The notes under the pieces are model-generated. The model was not told the origin of the DNA, made no database searches, and saw only the letters and a program-made list of their open reading frames with translations. A DNA stretch of 62,314 nt from Pseudomonadales bacterium (GTDB lineage: Bacteria > Pseudomonadota > Gammaproteobacteria > Pseudomonadales > Azotimanducaceae): assembly GCA_024234635.1 (NCBI GenBank), contig JACKNX010000020.1:1-62314 (forward strand). Direction: 5' to 3'. Each line of letters begins with the position of its first letter. Position 1 is the first letter of the stretch. Positions 25,574 to 35,093 of this stretch are shown here, in pieces. Made by a program: the position numbers and the translations under genes.

Positions 25574-28500
25574 GTGTTCCCGGCCGCAGCTATGAAGGAG
25601 CACAAGCCCGGCCTTCAACCGGAAACGCCCCCTTCAGTCGCGTCCCGGCGGGATGACCCGGAAGCCTACATCGCCAGGGACCGGCGACAGTCGCTTGCCG
25701 ACGGCCGGCCTCTGCCGGATCGAATGCGTGGCTGCGCATTGTTCGCTGACCTGTCTGGCTTCACACCCCTGACCGAGGCGTTGCGGCAAGAGTACGGGCC
25801 GAGGCTCGGCGCCGAAGTTCTTACTGCTCATCTCGATCGGGTATTTGATGCCATGATCGAGGCGCTGGACCGGTATGGCGGCAACGTCGTCTATTTTTCC
25901 GGGGACGCCATCACGGCGTGGATCAATGATGACGATGGCCGTCGCGGCGTGGCCGGCGGTCTTGCCATGCGAGAGGCGCTTGCCCACACAGGACGCATCG
26001 ACACGCCCTCGGGCACATCAGTGGAACTGACACTGAAGGTGGCTGTTGCCGTGGGCGAGATCCGACGGGCCGTGGTTGGCGATCCGGATATCCAGTTGAT
26101 CGATGTTCTGGCAGGCAGCCTTCTCGACCAGCTCGCTGAAGCCGAACAGCTTGCGGAGAGTGGGCAACTGCTGCTGCATGAGTCGGCGTTGTCCCTGTAT
26201 GACCAGGAGGTCGTACGCGGTCGTTACGTCGTGGATTCGTCGACTGGCCGCACCTTCGTGTCGGTGGAGGAACTGGCTGTCGAGGTTCCCCTGAGTCGTC
26301 TGCCGGAACCGCCTGCCCTCGATCCGGACGTAGTCCGGCCGTGGTTACTGCCGGTCGTGTACGAACGCATCTCGACCGGGCGTGGCGAATTCCTCGCCGA
26401 ACTGCGCTCGGCATATCCGGTTTTCGTGCGTTTCTCCGGGCTGGACTTCGACGGCGACGAGTCGGCGATTGAGACGCTTGGAGAGTTCGTGACGCAGGTG
26501 CAGCGGATCTTCCGCCACTATGGCGGCAACGTGCTGCAACTGACGCTGGGTGACAAGGGGGCGTACCTGTACGGTGTCTTCGGTTCACCAGTAGCGCATG
26601 AGGATGATGCAATCCGGGTTGCATCGGCTGCGCTCGACCTGCTGTCGCGCGATGCTGGCACTGGTTCCCTGCAGATCGGTATCGCCCACGGGCCGCTTCG
26701 CAGTGGCACGTACGGTCACGCGAAGCGACGGACATTCGTCTGTCTGGGGGACGCGGTGAACACTGCGGCCCGTCTCATGGCTGCCGCATCGCCCGGTGGG
26801 ATTCTCGTGACCGAACCCCTGCGTCGGGCGGCCGGCGAAGGCTTCGTGTGGCGCGAACGGGAGCCGCTGAAACTCAAGGGCAAGGCCGGCAGCGTGCAGG
26901 CGGCGGAGCTCGTTGCGTCCCTTGCCAGTGTCTCCGGGCGACGGCTCCGCTATGAGTTACCCATTCAGGGCCGGCTGTCGGAGTTGAGTACGCTCGACCA
27001 GGCGCTGGCCAATACGCTCGAATCCGGGGCTCGGGTCGTTGGCATCAGTGCCGAAGCAGGCCTTGGTAAATCGCGCCTGGTGGCTGAGTTCGTCCGCAGC
27101 GTTCGGCGCCGGGAGATACTGGTCGCCTTCGGCGAATGCCAGGCCATCGGCGTGAATACCAGTTACCACCCCTGGCGGGAAATTTGGCGCCGAATTCTCG
27201 ACATCGACGACGATGCCGACACTTCGGCACAACAGCGCCTTGCCGAGGTTGCGCTCGAGCGCATCGGGCCGGAACTCACACGCCGCGTGCCCTTGCTGGC
27301 TGAGGTCCTCGGGATCTCGATCGCTGACAACGAGCTCACCAGCCGCTTCGACGCCAAGTTGCGGAAAGCGTCACTGGAGGATCTGCTGGGCGTCTGCCTG
27401 CGTGATCGGGCAGGGCGGCAACCGATCGTGATTGTCCTGGAAGACTGTCACTGGCTCGATGCCCTGTCCCGTGACCTCCTGCAATCGCTGACGCGTGGCG
27501 TTTCCCGTTATCCCGTCCTGTTCGTGCTCGCCTACCGACCGACTGCTGTTCCAGGTGGAGGCCTTGGCATTGAAAGGCTTGAATATTTCAGCGAGCTCGC
27601 CTTAAACGAACTATCTCACGAGGCGATGGTGTCGCTGATATCCGCCAAGGCCGAGCAGGTGTTCGCCATGGAAGAGTCTCCGGACAACCTGGTCGGGCTG
27701 GTCGCTACCCGTTCGGAAGGCAACCCGTTCTATGCGGAGGAATTGCTGAACTTCATCGCCAGCCAGGACATCCGCCCCACGGACGACGACGCGCTGCAGG
27801 CGCTCCAGTTGCCTGACAGTCTGCACAGTCTGGTGCTGTCCCGCATCGACGCGCTGGCCGAAGATCCGCGCCGCACCCTCAAAGTGGCCAGCGTGATCGG
27901 CCGGGCTTTCAGGGCAGGCGCGCTTTCCGGCGTCTATCCAGATCTTGGTCAGCTGGACGTTGTCGTCAGCTGGCTCGAGGAGTTGCGAAAGCGGGACCTC
28001 ATCAGCGTGGATCAGGAAGCATTGCGCAGCTACCTGTTTCGCCATGTGGTGACCGAGGAGGTCGCGTACGGCAGCATGCCCTTCTCGTTTCGAGCGGAGC
28101 TTCATCGTCGAGTCGGGGAATACATCGAAACCGTGGAGCGGGATGATCTCGATCCGCATCTCGACCTGCTTGCCCATCACTACTGGCATGGTGATGATCC
28201 AGGGAAGAAACGGGAGTTCCTCCGACGCGCGGCCATATCGGCGGGTCATCGTTATGCGAATGCCACCGCCATTGAATACGAAGAACGCCTCCTGTCGCTC
28301 GAAACCGGACTGGAGCGTGTCGAGACACTGCTCCGGTTGGGCAAAGTGCTCGAACTCACAGGTGACTGGGTCCGTGCCGAATCGATCGCCGGGGAAGCGC
28401 TGGGAATCGCCGTGGCGATGCACGATGAATCCCTGGCGGCGCGCAGCGAAACTGCGCTCGCCGAGATTGCCCGCAGGCAGGGACGCTATGACGAAGCACG

Positions 28501-29308
28501 CCGTCACCTGGACAAGGCGGCAACAACCTTTGCCGCGCTGGACGATCAGGAAGGGCTTGGTGTTGCGCTGCATGTATCCGGCACCGTCGCCGCACAACGC
28601 GGCGAATTCGAGTCGGCCCGTGAAGCGTATCGCGCAAGCCTGTCCATTCGCGAGCGCCTCGGGGATAACGCGGCGCTGGCCAGCCTGCATTCCAACCTTG
28701 CCATCGTTGCCCAGTACAGCGGTGACTTTGCTGAAGCCCGGCAGGAGAATGAACGTGCGCTTGCCATTCGCACCCGAATCGGCGATCGATGGGGCATCGG
28801 TGTATCCGAGAACAATATCGGGATGGTGTCGCTCCTGGAGAAAGCATATGCACAGGCACGACCGCGTTTTGAGGAAGCCATCAGGCTCTCGCAGGAAGTC
28901 GGCGACCCCTGGATGGTGGCACTGGCCCGCAACAATCTGGGAAACGCCGCCCGTGAACTTGGCGACTACGGGTTGGCGAAGCAGAACTACGCGGCCAGTC
29001 TGGAGACGTATCGCAATAATGGCGATCTCTGGGCCTTGGCCTTTCTGTTCGAGGACATGGCGATACTGGCCGCTCTGATCGGTGCCTCCGTCGCGACCTT
29101 CGAGCTGCTGGGTATCGCCGAGGGGTTGCGCGACGCCATCGGCTCCCCACGTACAGGGGAGCAGGAAGCCGAGTTGAGCGAGCAGATTGCGGCGGCACAT
29201 GAGTCGATGGCTGCCGCGGAGGCGACTGCTGCCCGGGCCCGGGGGCGCTCCTACGCAACCTCGGAGGCAATCGACTACGCCCTGCGCTTCGCGCGAAATG
29301 GAAACTGA
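25574..29308 (+). CDS. class III cyclase-like, AAA/STAND ATPase and TPR protein
   Basis: A 1244-residue cytoplasmic protein. GTG 25574 is the start with an AGGAGA upstream; ATG 25592 is an alternative. Cyclase homology domain 1 (about 50-230) has ALFADLSGF (Asp59) and SGDAITAW (Asp111), both metal-ligand positions. Cyclase domain 2 (about 265-450) reads VRFSGLDFDGD where the first metal Asp is expected at a different spot, and has LGDAVNTAARL. Walker A AEAGLGKS lies near 490-500, Walker B IVLEDCHWLD near 620. TPR-type helices fill about 950-1180. This is the known architecture of cyclase-ATPase-TPR proteins that act as signal-dependent NTPases. It follows the secreted peptidase by 99 bp on the same strand, so the two may be co-regulated. 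cAMP synthesis is not established. Confidence 0.88.
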   Translation: MFPAAAMKEHKPGLQPETPPSVASRRDDPEAYIARDRRQSLADGRPLPDRMRGCALFADLSGFTPLTEALRQEYGPRLGAEVLTAHLDRVFDAMIEALDRYGGNVVYFSGDAITAWINDDDGRRGVAGGLAMREALAHTGRIDTPSGTSVELTLKVAVAVGEIRRAVVGDPDIQLIDVLAGSLLDQLAEAEQLAESGQLLLHESALSLYDQEVVRGRYVVDSSTGRTFVSVEELAVEVPLSRLPEPPALDPDVVRPWLLPVVYERISTGRGEFLAELRSAYPVFVRFSGLDFDGDESAIETLGEFVTQVQRIFRHYGGNVLQLTLGDKGAYLYGVFGSPVAHEDDAIRVASAALDLLSRDAGTGSLQIGIAHGPLRSGTYGHAKRRTFVCLGDAVNTAARLMAAASPGGILVTEPLRRAAGEGFVWREREPLKLKGKAGSVQAAELVASLASVSGRRLRYELPIQGRLSELSTLDQALANTLESGARVVGISAEAGLGKSRLVAEFVRSVRRREILVAFGECQAIGVNTSYHPWREIWRRILDIDDDADTSAQQRLAEVALERIGPELTRRVPLLAEVLGISIADNELTSRFDAKLRKASLEDLLGVCLRDRAGRQPIVIVLEDCHWLDALSRDLLQSLTRGVSRYPVLFVLAYRPTAVPGGGLGIERLEYFSELALNELSHEAMVSLISAKAEQVFAMEESPDNLVGLVATRSEGNPFYAEELLNFIASQDIRPTDDDALQALQLPDSLHSLVLSRIDALAEDPRRTLKVASVIGRAFRAGALSGVYPDLGQLDVVVSWLEELRKRDLISVDQEALRSYLFRHVVTEEVAYGSMPFSFRAELHRRVGEYIETVERDDLDPHLDLLAHHYWHGDDPGKKREFLRRAAISAGHRYANATAIEYEERLLSLETGLERVETLLRLGKVLELTGDWVRAESIAGEALGIAVAMHDESLAARSETALAEIARRQGRYDEARRHLDKAATTFAALDDQEGLGVALHVSGTVAAQRGEFESAREAYRASLSIRERLGDNAALASLHSNLAIVAQYSGDFAEARQENERALAIRTRIGDRWGIGVSENNIGMVSLLEKAYAQARPRFEEAIRLSQEVGDPWMVALARNNLGNAARELGDYGLAKQNYAASLETYRNNGDLWALAFLFEDMAILAALIGASVATFELLGIAEGLRDAIGSPRTGEQEAELSEQIAAAHESMAAAEATAARARGRSYATSEAIDYALRFARNGN

Positions 29309-29517
29309 ACGATTACTGTGCAGATGGCTGTCGGCAGGCTTCGTACGTGAGGAACCCACGGGCGGCGGGGTGGTTCCACGATAGAAGCGGGGAAGTCAGC
29401 CTCTCCGTCTGAACATCGCCGTTGCGTACGGGCACCCGTTGCGGAGAGCAAACGCGAATCGCACTGACTGCTACCGAGCCGCAAGGCTCTGCATGGGTGT
29501 GCTGCACTGTCGTGTGG

Positions 29518-30054
29518 TTATTTCCAGTACCAGTCGTCGAAACGCAGCACCGACAGCTGCTTTGCCCTGCTGGCTGTGGTCGCGGGAAACCAGGCCAACT
29601 CCCGTCCCACACCATATGGACTCTGCGCGGAACGCGCCCGCACCCCGCGCAGCCCGGCTTCCCTGGCGCGCGTGCCGATCTGCTGGCAAGGAGGGTGGGT
29701 AATCGTGTTGCCGTTCCTGTCGACCGGGTACGTGGCTGGCAGATCCAGCGCGTCGATGCCAGCCGGACTATGCGCATCCACCACGGTCTGGTTGCGAGGC
29801 AGGGTTGCACACACCAGCACGGGTCCTGTTTCCGAACGCAGGTCTTCCGGCTCGAATGGCCAACCGCTGATGAACTGGCGCAGATTCATGCGAGCCGACA
29901 CCTTGTCTTCATTGAGATACAGCGTGGGATGGCTGTTCGGGGGATTCCAGCGACCACCACGAGCCTGGGCGTAGTCCGGGCTCAAAGGCTCGACCCAGCC
30001 GGCTTCGGCGATCCGCCACCATAACCAGCCGTCGTCCAGAACCTCAGTGATCAT
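29518..30054 (-). CDS. RES-domain toxin
   Basis: A 178-residue protein from ATG 30054, whose start overlaps the antitoxin stop by four bases (ATGA), so translation is coupled. It carries the RES family pattern: WWRIAEAGW (Arg14), GGRWNPPNSHPTLYLNED (residues 33-50), then a C-terminal Ser-containing segment. RES toxins of this group act on NAD+ and starve the cell; the partner antitoxin is always Xre-like. It lies downstream of the antitoxin, the usual order for this family. No truncation is visible. Confidence 0.9.
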   Translation of the reverse strand: MITEVLDDGWLWWRIAEAGWVEPLSPDYAQARGGRWNPPNSHPTLYLNEDKVSARMNLRQFISGWPFEPEDLRSETGPVLVCATLPRNQTVVDAHSPAGIDALDLPATYPVDRNGNTITHPPCQQIGTRAREAGLRGVRARSAQSPYGVGRELAWFPATTASRAKQLSVLRFDDWYWK

Positions 30055-30521
30055 GCAAAACCGTGTGCATCGCCGAAGGCGAACATCGCGCGGCAGGCTT
30101 GCAGCGCGCCCTGGAAATCCTGCGCCAGCAACAGGTCGAGCAGAGACCGGTTGGCGAGCCGGGTTGCCGCCCGGCGCACCACCCCGGGAATACGGTCGCG
30201 TTTGAGGTGCCTGAGCAGGATGTCGGTGGCTGCGCCCAGGTCGGCGACGGCAACAGCGCGATCGGCCGGCACGCCGGTATCGAGCCACTTGCTGATGGCC
30301 TGCCGGCTGACACCGAAAATGCGGGCCGCGTCGGACTGGTTCAGGCCCCACACCTGCAGAATCTGCAGCAACGCATCCGCATTGCGCAATCGGTCGAGTT
30401 GCTCCGCGAATGCATCGAGCCAGCCTTCCTCCGCGCCATGCTCACGCACGAGCTGACGAGCAGTCTCCCTGGGACCCGGGTTACTGACGAAGTCGGTTGT
30501 GGAAGTGCGGGTTCGGTTCAC
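30051..30521 (-). CDS. Xre-family antitoxin of the RES toxin
   Basis: A 156-residue protein from ATG 30521. Helix-turn-helix: LLQILQVWGLNQSDAARIFGVSRQAISKWL (about 51-80). A C-terminal dimerisation/toxin-binding part (Xre-MbcA/ParS-like) follows. It directly precedes the RES toxin with a 4-bp overlap. Family members neutralise the toxin and repress their own promoter. The promoter region has tandem TTGACAT repeats, which fits autorepression. Confidence 0.9.
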   Translation of the reverse strand: MNRTRTSTTDFVSNPGPRETARQLVREHGAEEGWLDAFAEQLDRLRNADALLQILQVWGLNQSDAARIFGVSRQAISKWLDTGVPADRAVAVADLGAATDILLRHLKRDRIPGVVRRAATRLANRSLLDLLLAQDFQGALQACRAMFAFGDAHGFA

Positions 30522-30544
30522 TGTGATGCATCTACGCCTGCTTG

Positions 30545-30578
30545 CGCAACCTTATGTCAACCGCAACCTCATGTCAAT
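30545..30578 (-). promoter_or_regulatory. promoter/operator of the Xre-RES operon: 17-bp tandem repeat
   Basis: On the plus strand CGCAACCTTATGTCAAC (30545-30561) and CGCAACCTCATGTCAAT (30562-30578) are directly adjacent, 15 of 17 matching. On the minus strand each unit contains TTGACAT; the first TTGACA is 17 bases before TAAGGT, so it can serve as a -35 box. The repeats could bind two antitoxin units. Confidence 0.6.
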
Positions 30579-30609
30579 CAATGCGTGACCCGGCCGGCGC
30601 GCAGCGCAA

Positions 30610-31461
30610 CTACAGTTTCACCATCCCGCCGTCCACCATCAGGGTCTGTCCGGTGATATTCATCGCATTGTCGGACACGAGGAAGACCACCGCATTGCCG
30701 ATGTCTTCCACCGTCTGCTCGCGCCGCAGCGGCGTGCGATCGAAGATCGTCGGATAGTCGCCACGGGCGATACCTTCGAACCAGGCGCGTGGGTCCATGC
30801 CTTTGAATTCCGGCATGACCTTCACCGCGCGCGAGGCATTCGCCGCCCAGGCATCCGTCCAGACGATGCCCGGCGCCACAGCGTTCACGTTGATGTTGAA
30901 GGGGCCGAGCAGTTCCGCCATCGTCTGCGTGTAGTTGACCAGCGCCGCTTTCATGGCGCCGTAGGCGGGTGGCACGAAGTTCTCCAGCATGCGGTCGGAA
31001 AGTGATGCCCGTCCGGCGATGGAAGAGATGCTGATGATCTTGCCGGAGTGCCGTGACTTGAAGTGCGGAATCACGGCTTCGCTCATGAGCACCACGGGTT
31101 TCAGGTTCTGCTCGTACAACGCGTCCCACAGCGCGCCGGCCGCACCCAGCGGACCTGGCGCGGGCACCTTCGCTTCCTTGGGACCGGCGCCCACGTTGTT
31201 CACAAGAATATCCACGTGTCCGAAAGCCTGGATGGCCTGGGCAACCACACTTTCCATCTTTTCGGGGCTGGTAATGTCACCGGGACAGGCCAGCGCCCGT
31301 GCGCCGGCGCGTTTGACGGCCGCGGCGGTGTCTTCGGTCGTCTGCACGCCCCAGGAGTTCACGACCACGTCCGCACCCGCCCGCGCGAGCGCCAGCGCAA
31401 TGCCCTTGCCGATGCCGCGACCGGCAGCCGTGACGATGGCTACTTTGCCTTTGAGTGTCAT
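30610..31461 (-). CDS. short-chain dehydrogenase/reductase
   Basis: A 283-residue SDR. ATG 31461 follows GGGAGG at good spacing. The NAD(P)-binding motif is TAAGRGIG (residues 11-18 region), NNVGAG follows beta-4, and the active site is Ser in SISSIAG plus YGAMK (YxxxK). The C-terminal VDGG is also typical. It is read divergently from the VOC and isovaleryl-CoA dehydrogenase genes and may share their promoter region. Its substrate is unknown; a hydroxyacyl or cyclic alcohol is plausible. The residue after beta-2 (NSW) does not clearly indicate NAD or NADP use. Confidence 0.88.
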   Translation of the reverse strand: MTLKGKVAIVTAAGRGIGKGIALALARAGADVVVNSWGVQTTEDTAAAVKRAGARALACPGDITSPEKMESVVAQAIQAFGHVDILVNNVGAGPKEAKVPAPGPLGAAGALWDALYEQNLKPVVLMSEAVIPHFKSRHSGKIISISSIAGRASLSDRMLENFVPPAYGAMKAALVNYTQTMAELLGPFNINVNAVAPGIVWTDAWAANASRAVKVMPEFKGMDPRAWFEGIARGDYPTIFDRTPLRREQTVEDIGNAVVFLVSDNAMNITGQTLMVDGGMVKL

Positions 31462-31537
31462 TCTGGTATTCCTCCCGCCTCGGAACTGATGCCCGATTCT
31501 GCGCACAGAGCCGTCACCGAGGCAACCGGAGACCGTC

Positions 31538-32056
31538 ATGTACCTGCCCCTCGCGCAAACCGCCTATTTTGTACCGGACATCCGCAAAGCCGCGCTGGAC
31601 GCCCACCGACGCTTCGGTGCCGGTCCGTTCTTCGTGGTCAGTCATATCGAGCTGTCGAAAGGCACCCACCGCGGGAAAGACTGCCCGTTCGTGCATTCCT
31701 CCGCCTACGGGCAGTGGGGTGACGTGATGATGGAGCTGGTGCAGCAGGAGTCCGATGGACCGTCCCCCTTTCGAGACATGTTCGCGCCGGGCGAATCGGG
31801 CCTGCACCACATGGCGGCCATCGTGCCGGATCAGCAGGCCGCTTACGCGCACTACCGGCAAACCGGCCTGGAGGTGGTCACCATCGCCCACACGCTCACC
31901 GGCACGGAATTCGCGTTCGTTGATGCCCGCGCGACGCTGGGACACATGATCGAGGTCTATCAGGCCAGCCCAGGACTTCTCGGCTTCTATGCCATGGTCA
32001 AGGAGGCGGCGCAGGGGTGGGATGGATCTGACCCGGTGCGGGAACTCAATCGCTGA
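31538..32056 (+). CDS. VOC (glyoxalase/bleomycin-resistance) superfamily protein
   Basis: A 172-residue protein with two betaalphabeta-beta-beta modules. Metal-site-like residues appear in SHIELSKG, SGLHHMAAIVP and GHMIEVYQ. ATG 31538 follows a GAGGCAACCGGAGACCG stretch. VOC proteins include epimerases, dioxygenases and lyases. It lies 46 bp before the isovaleryl-CoA dehydrogenase gene and likely shares its transcript, which makes a role in acyl-CoA catabolism possible but unproven. Confidence 0.8.
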   Translation: MYLPLAQTAYFVPDIRKAALDAHRRFGAGPFFVVSHIELSKGTHRGKDCPFVHSSAYGQWGDVMMELVQQESDGPSPFRDMFAPGESGLHHMAAIVPDQQAAYAHYRQTGLEVVTIAHTLTGTEFAFVDARATLGHMIEVYQASPGLLGFYAMVKEAAQGWDGSDPVRELNR

Positions 32057-32102
32057 GCCCGGGTTGGGTATCATGGCGCCTTTACCGAGACCAGCAGGCG
32101 CC

Positions 32103-33257
32103 ATGAACGATTTCGACTTCGGCCTGGGGGAAACCCTGGACATGCTCCGCGACACCGCCGCCCAGTTCGCGGCGAAGGAAATTGCGCCACGGGCGGCGGA
32201 AATCGACCGCGACAACGCATTCCCGCGCGACCTGTGGCCGAAACTGGGTGAACTGGGCCTCCTGGGCATGACCGTGCCGGAAGCCTACGGCGGCGTGGAC
32301 ATGGGGTATCTCGCGCACTGCGTGGTCATGGAAGAGATCAGCCGGGCTTCGGCCTCGGTGGGGTTGTCCTACGGCGCGCATTCCAACCTGTGCGTCAATC
32401 AGATCCGGCGGTTCGGCACCGACGCGCAGAAGCAGGCCTATCTGCCAGGGCTTGTCAGCGGCGAGAAACTCGGCGCGCTGGCCATGAGCGAACCGAACGC
32501 CGGCTCGGACGTGGTCAGCCTGAAACTCCGCGCGAAGGACGACGGCGACTGTTACGTGCTCAATGGCAACAAGATGTGGATCACCAACGGACCCGGCGCG
32601 GACGTGCTGGTGGTCTACGCCACGGTCGACCCGGCGTTGAAATCCAAAGGCATTACCGCCTTTCTGATCGAGAAGGGCATGGCCGGCTTTTCCACCAATA
32701 CCAAGCTCGACAAGCTCGGCATGCGCGGCTCTGACACGTGCGAACTGGTGTTCCAGGACTGCCGTGTGCCGAAAACCCAGGTCCTGGGTGAAGTCGGCAA
32801 GGGCGTGAACATCCTGATGAGCGGGCTGGATTATGAACGCGTGGTGCTGGCTGGCGGGCCGCTTGGCATCATGCGCGCGGCGATGGACCTGGTATTGCCA
32901 TATCTTCGCGACCGCCAGCAGTTCGGTCAGCCAATCGGCCAGTTCGAGCTGATGCAGGGCAAGGTCGCGGACATGTACACGGCGATGAATGCGGCGCGCT
33001 CCTATGTCTATGCCGTGGCTCGTGCCTGCGACGCCGGCAGGACGACGCGATTCGATGCCGCCGCCTGCATCCTGTTCGCGGCGGAGAAGGCGACGCAGGT
33101 GGCGCTGGAAGCCATCCAGACCCTGGGTGGCAACGGCTACATCAACGACTTCCCCGCCGGGCGTCTGCTGCGTGACGCCAAGCTCTATGAAATTGGCGCC
33201 GGCACGCAGGAGATTCGCCGCATGCTGATCGGGCGCGAACTGTTCAACGCCTCGTGA
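32103..33257 (+). CDS. isovaleryl-CoA dehydrogenase-like acyl-CoA dehydrogenase
   Basis: A 384-residue flavoprotein from ATG 32103. FAD-binding AMSEPNAGSD and WITNG are present. The catalytic Glu is Glu245 in LDYERVVLAGGPLG, the position used by isovaleryl-CoA dehydrogenase (helix G) and not the C-terminal Glu of medium-chain enzymes. The family oxidises isovaleryl-CoA to 3-methylcrotonyl-CoA in leucine degradation, passing electrons to ETF. The other leucine genes (methylcrotonyl-CoA carboxylase) are not in the window, so another branched acyl-CoA is also possible. Confidence 0.88.
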   Translation: MNDFDFGLGETLDMLRDTAAQFAAKEIAPRAAEIDRDNAFPRDLWPKLGELGLLGMTVPEAYGGVDMGYLAHCVVMEEISRASASVGLSYGAHSNLCVNQIRRFGTDAQKQAYLPGLVSGEKLGALAMSEPNAGSDVVSLKLRAKDDGDCYVLNGNKMWITNGPGADVLVVYATVDPALKSKGITAFLIEKGMAGFSTNTKLDKLGMRGSDTCELVFQDCRVPKTQVLGEVGKGVNILMSGLDYERVVLAGGPLGIMRAAMDLVLPYLRDRQQFGQPIGQFELMQGKVADMYTAMNAARSYVYAVARACDAGRTTRFDAAACILFAAEKATQVALEAIQTLGGNGYINDFPAGRLLRDAKLYEIGAGTQEIRRMLIGRELFNAS

Positions 33258-33292
33258 TGGTCGCTGTGTTGACCAGTTTGTAAGGACGACCG

Positions 33293-34276
33293 ATGGCAAC
33301 CGGATTGATTGCACTGCTGGATGACGTGGCGGCCATTGCCAAGTTGGCGGCTGCCTCGCTGGATGACGTTGGCGTGCAGGCGATGAAGGCCGGCACCAAG
33401 GCGGCCGGCGTGGTCATCGACGACACCGCCGTTACGCCACGCTACGTGGTGGGTTTTGCGGCGGAACGGGAATTGCCCATCGTCGGCAAGATCGCCATGG
33501 GCTCACTGCGCAACAAGCTGTTCATCCTGTTGCCGGCGGCCATGTTGCTGAGCGCCTTTCTGCCCTGGTCAATCACGCCCATCCTGATGTGTGGCGGTCT
33601 GTACCTCTGCTACGAAGGCGCGGAGAAGCTGCTGGAAGCGGTACTTCCGAAGGCAGCACACGATCATGAGCAGGCGGTTGGTCTGGATCTGCAAAACCCG
33701 CGGCACCTCGAAGATCAGAAGGTGGCGGGCGCCATCCGTACCGACTTCATACTTTCCGCCGAGATCATGGCGATTGCGCTGGCTTCCATACCGGAGGCCG
33801 GCTTCCTTTCGCAGCTCGTTTCGCTGGCCGTGGTAGCCGTGGGCATCACGGTTGGCGTGTACGGCGTCGTGGCCCTCATCGTGAAGGCGGACGACATGGG
33901 CGTGGCGCTGGCGGCGAGTTCCCTGTCGGGCCTGCGAATGTGCGGCCGGGGTCTGGTCCACGTGATGCCGGGGTTGCTTCGCACCCTGGCTGGTATTGGC
34001 ACCGTGGCCATGCTCTGGGTGGGTGGTGGCATACTCGTCCATGGCCTGGAATCGTTCGGCGTGGATGTCATCGGCCACGCTATTGACCACCTGGCCAACG
34101 CCCTTTCAGCAGGTCAGGAATTAGTGGCCTGGTTTGTCAATGCACTGTTGACGGGCGTCTTTGGTGTTGTCCTCGGCGCCCTGCTGATTCCTGTCGTCAG
34201 TGGTGTCGTGGCGCCCCTGTGGCGGCGCCTTGCGGCCTTGCGGAATCGGACCGGGGCCGCGGGGTCAGGCGGATGA
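33293..34276 (+). CDS. DUF808 membrane protein
   Basis: A 327-residue inner-membrane protein with several hydrophobic helices, from ATG 33293. The family signature appears as LLDDVAAIAKLAAASLDDVG at the start, and GLYLCYEGAEKLLE in the middle, as in the YedI group. No enzymatic motif is known for this family. It lies 35 bp after the isovaleryl-CoA dehydrogenase gene. Its last 12 bp overlap the convergent SDR gene. Confidence 0.85.
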   Translation: MATGLIALLDDVAAIAKLAAASLDDVGVQAMKAGTKAAGVVIDDTAVTPRYVVGFAAERELPIVGKIAMGSLRNKLFILLPAAMLLSAFLPWSITPILMCGGLYLCYEGAEKLLEAVLPKAAHDHEQAVGLDLQNPRHLEDQKVAGAIRTDFILSAEIMAIALASIPEAGFLSQLVSLAVVAVGITVGVYGVVALIVKADDMGVALAASSLSGLRMCGRGLVHVMPGLLRTLAGIGTVAMLWVGGGILVHGLESFGVDVIGHAIDHLANALSAGQELVAWFVNALLTGVFGVVLGALLIPVVSGVVAPLWRRLAALRNRTGAAGSGG

Positions 34277-35044
34277 ACCCATGTCGATGACCAGCTCCGA
34301 ACCGTTCATGTAGCCTGACTCCTCGGAGGCCAGGAACAGCACACCGTTGGCGATATCTTCCGGCCGTCCGGCCTTGCCGCCCGGAGTGCCCGCGGCGGCG
34401 ATGACATGCGGGTCAACGGCATTGCCGGGCAGGTTCAATGCCGATGGCGTGACGGTCTGCCAGATGTCGGTATCGATGACACCGGGGTGCACGGAGTTCA
34501 CGCGGATGTTCCATCCCGCAGTGGCGGATTCGCGTGCCACCGCTTTGGTGAGCAAACGCACGCCACCCTTGGTGGCGCAATAACCGGCCAGCGAAGGGGA
34601 ACCGCGCAGCCCGGCTACTGAGGAAATGTTGATGATGGAGCCACCGCCTGATGCGCGCATCAGTGGCACACTCGTACGGATGCCGAGGAATACGCCTTCC
34701 AGGTTCACGGCCTGCTGACGTCGCCAGTCGGCGAGAGACATTTCCAGGATGGATCCAGCCCAGGCGATGCCCGCGTTGTTCACCAGCACGTGCAATTCAC
34801 CTTCCTGTGCGGCGATATCGTCGACGATCTTTTGCCAGTCTGCCTCACTGGTGACGTCCTGCCGCAGGCCGCGAGCGGACCCGGCGCTTGCATTGATGCC
34901 GTCGACGACCTCCTGAAGCCCGGAGTCGTTGACGTCGGTGGCAATCACCCGTGCGCCTTCCCGAGCGAGCGTATTTGCGGTGGCACGCCCGATCCCGGAT
35001 GCGGCGCCTGTGACCAGCGCCACTTTGCCATTGAGTCGAGCCAT
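34265..35044 (-). CDS. short-chain dehydrogenase/reductase
   Basis: A 259-residue SDR from ATG 35044. Motifs: TGAASGIG, NNAGIA, ISSVAG with YCATK (YxxxK), and VIDMGSS at the end. TDVND after beta-2 has an acidic residue (Asp) that favours NAD(H). It is last in a four-gene minus-strand operon (amidohydrolase, phosphotransferase, SnoaL-like protein, SDR). Its stop overlaps the DUF808 gene tail to tail by 12 bp. A cyclic or steroid-type alcohol substrate would fit the neighbours. Confidence 0.88.
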   Translation of the reverse strand: MARLNGKVALVTGAASGIGRATANTLAREGARVIATDVNDSGLQEVVDGINASAGSARGLRQDVTSEADWQKIVDDIAAQEGELHVLVNNAGIAWAGSILEMSLADWRRQQAVNLEGVFLGIRTSVPLMRASGGGSIINISSVAGLRGSPSLAGYCATKGGVRLLTKAVARESATAGWNIRVNSVHPGVIDTDIWQTVTPSALNLPGNAVDPHVIAAAGTPGGKAGRPEDIANGVLFLASEESGYMNGSELVIDMGSSA

Positions 35045-35093
35045 GGGCAGGATCTCCTGTTCTGTAGGATGAGTGGATGTCTTCTGTGACGCC

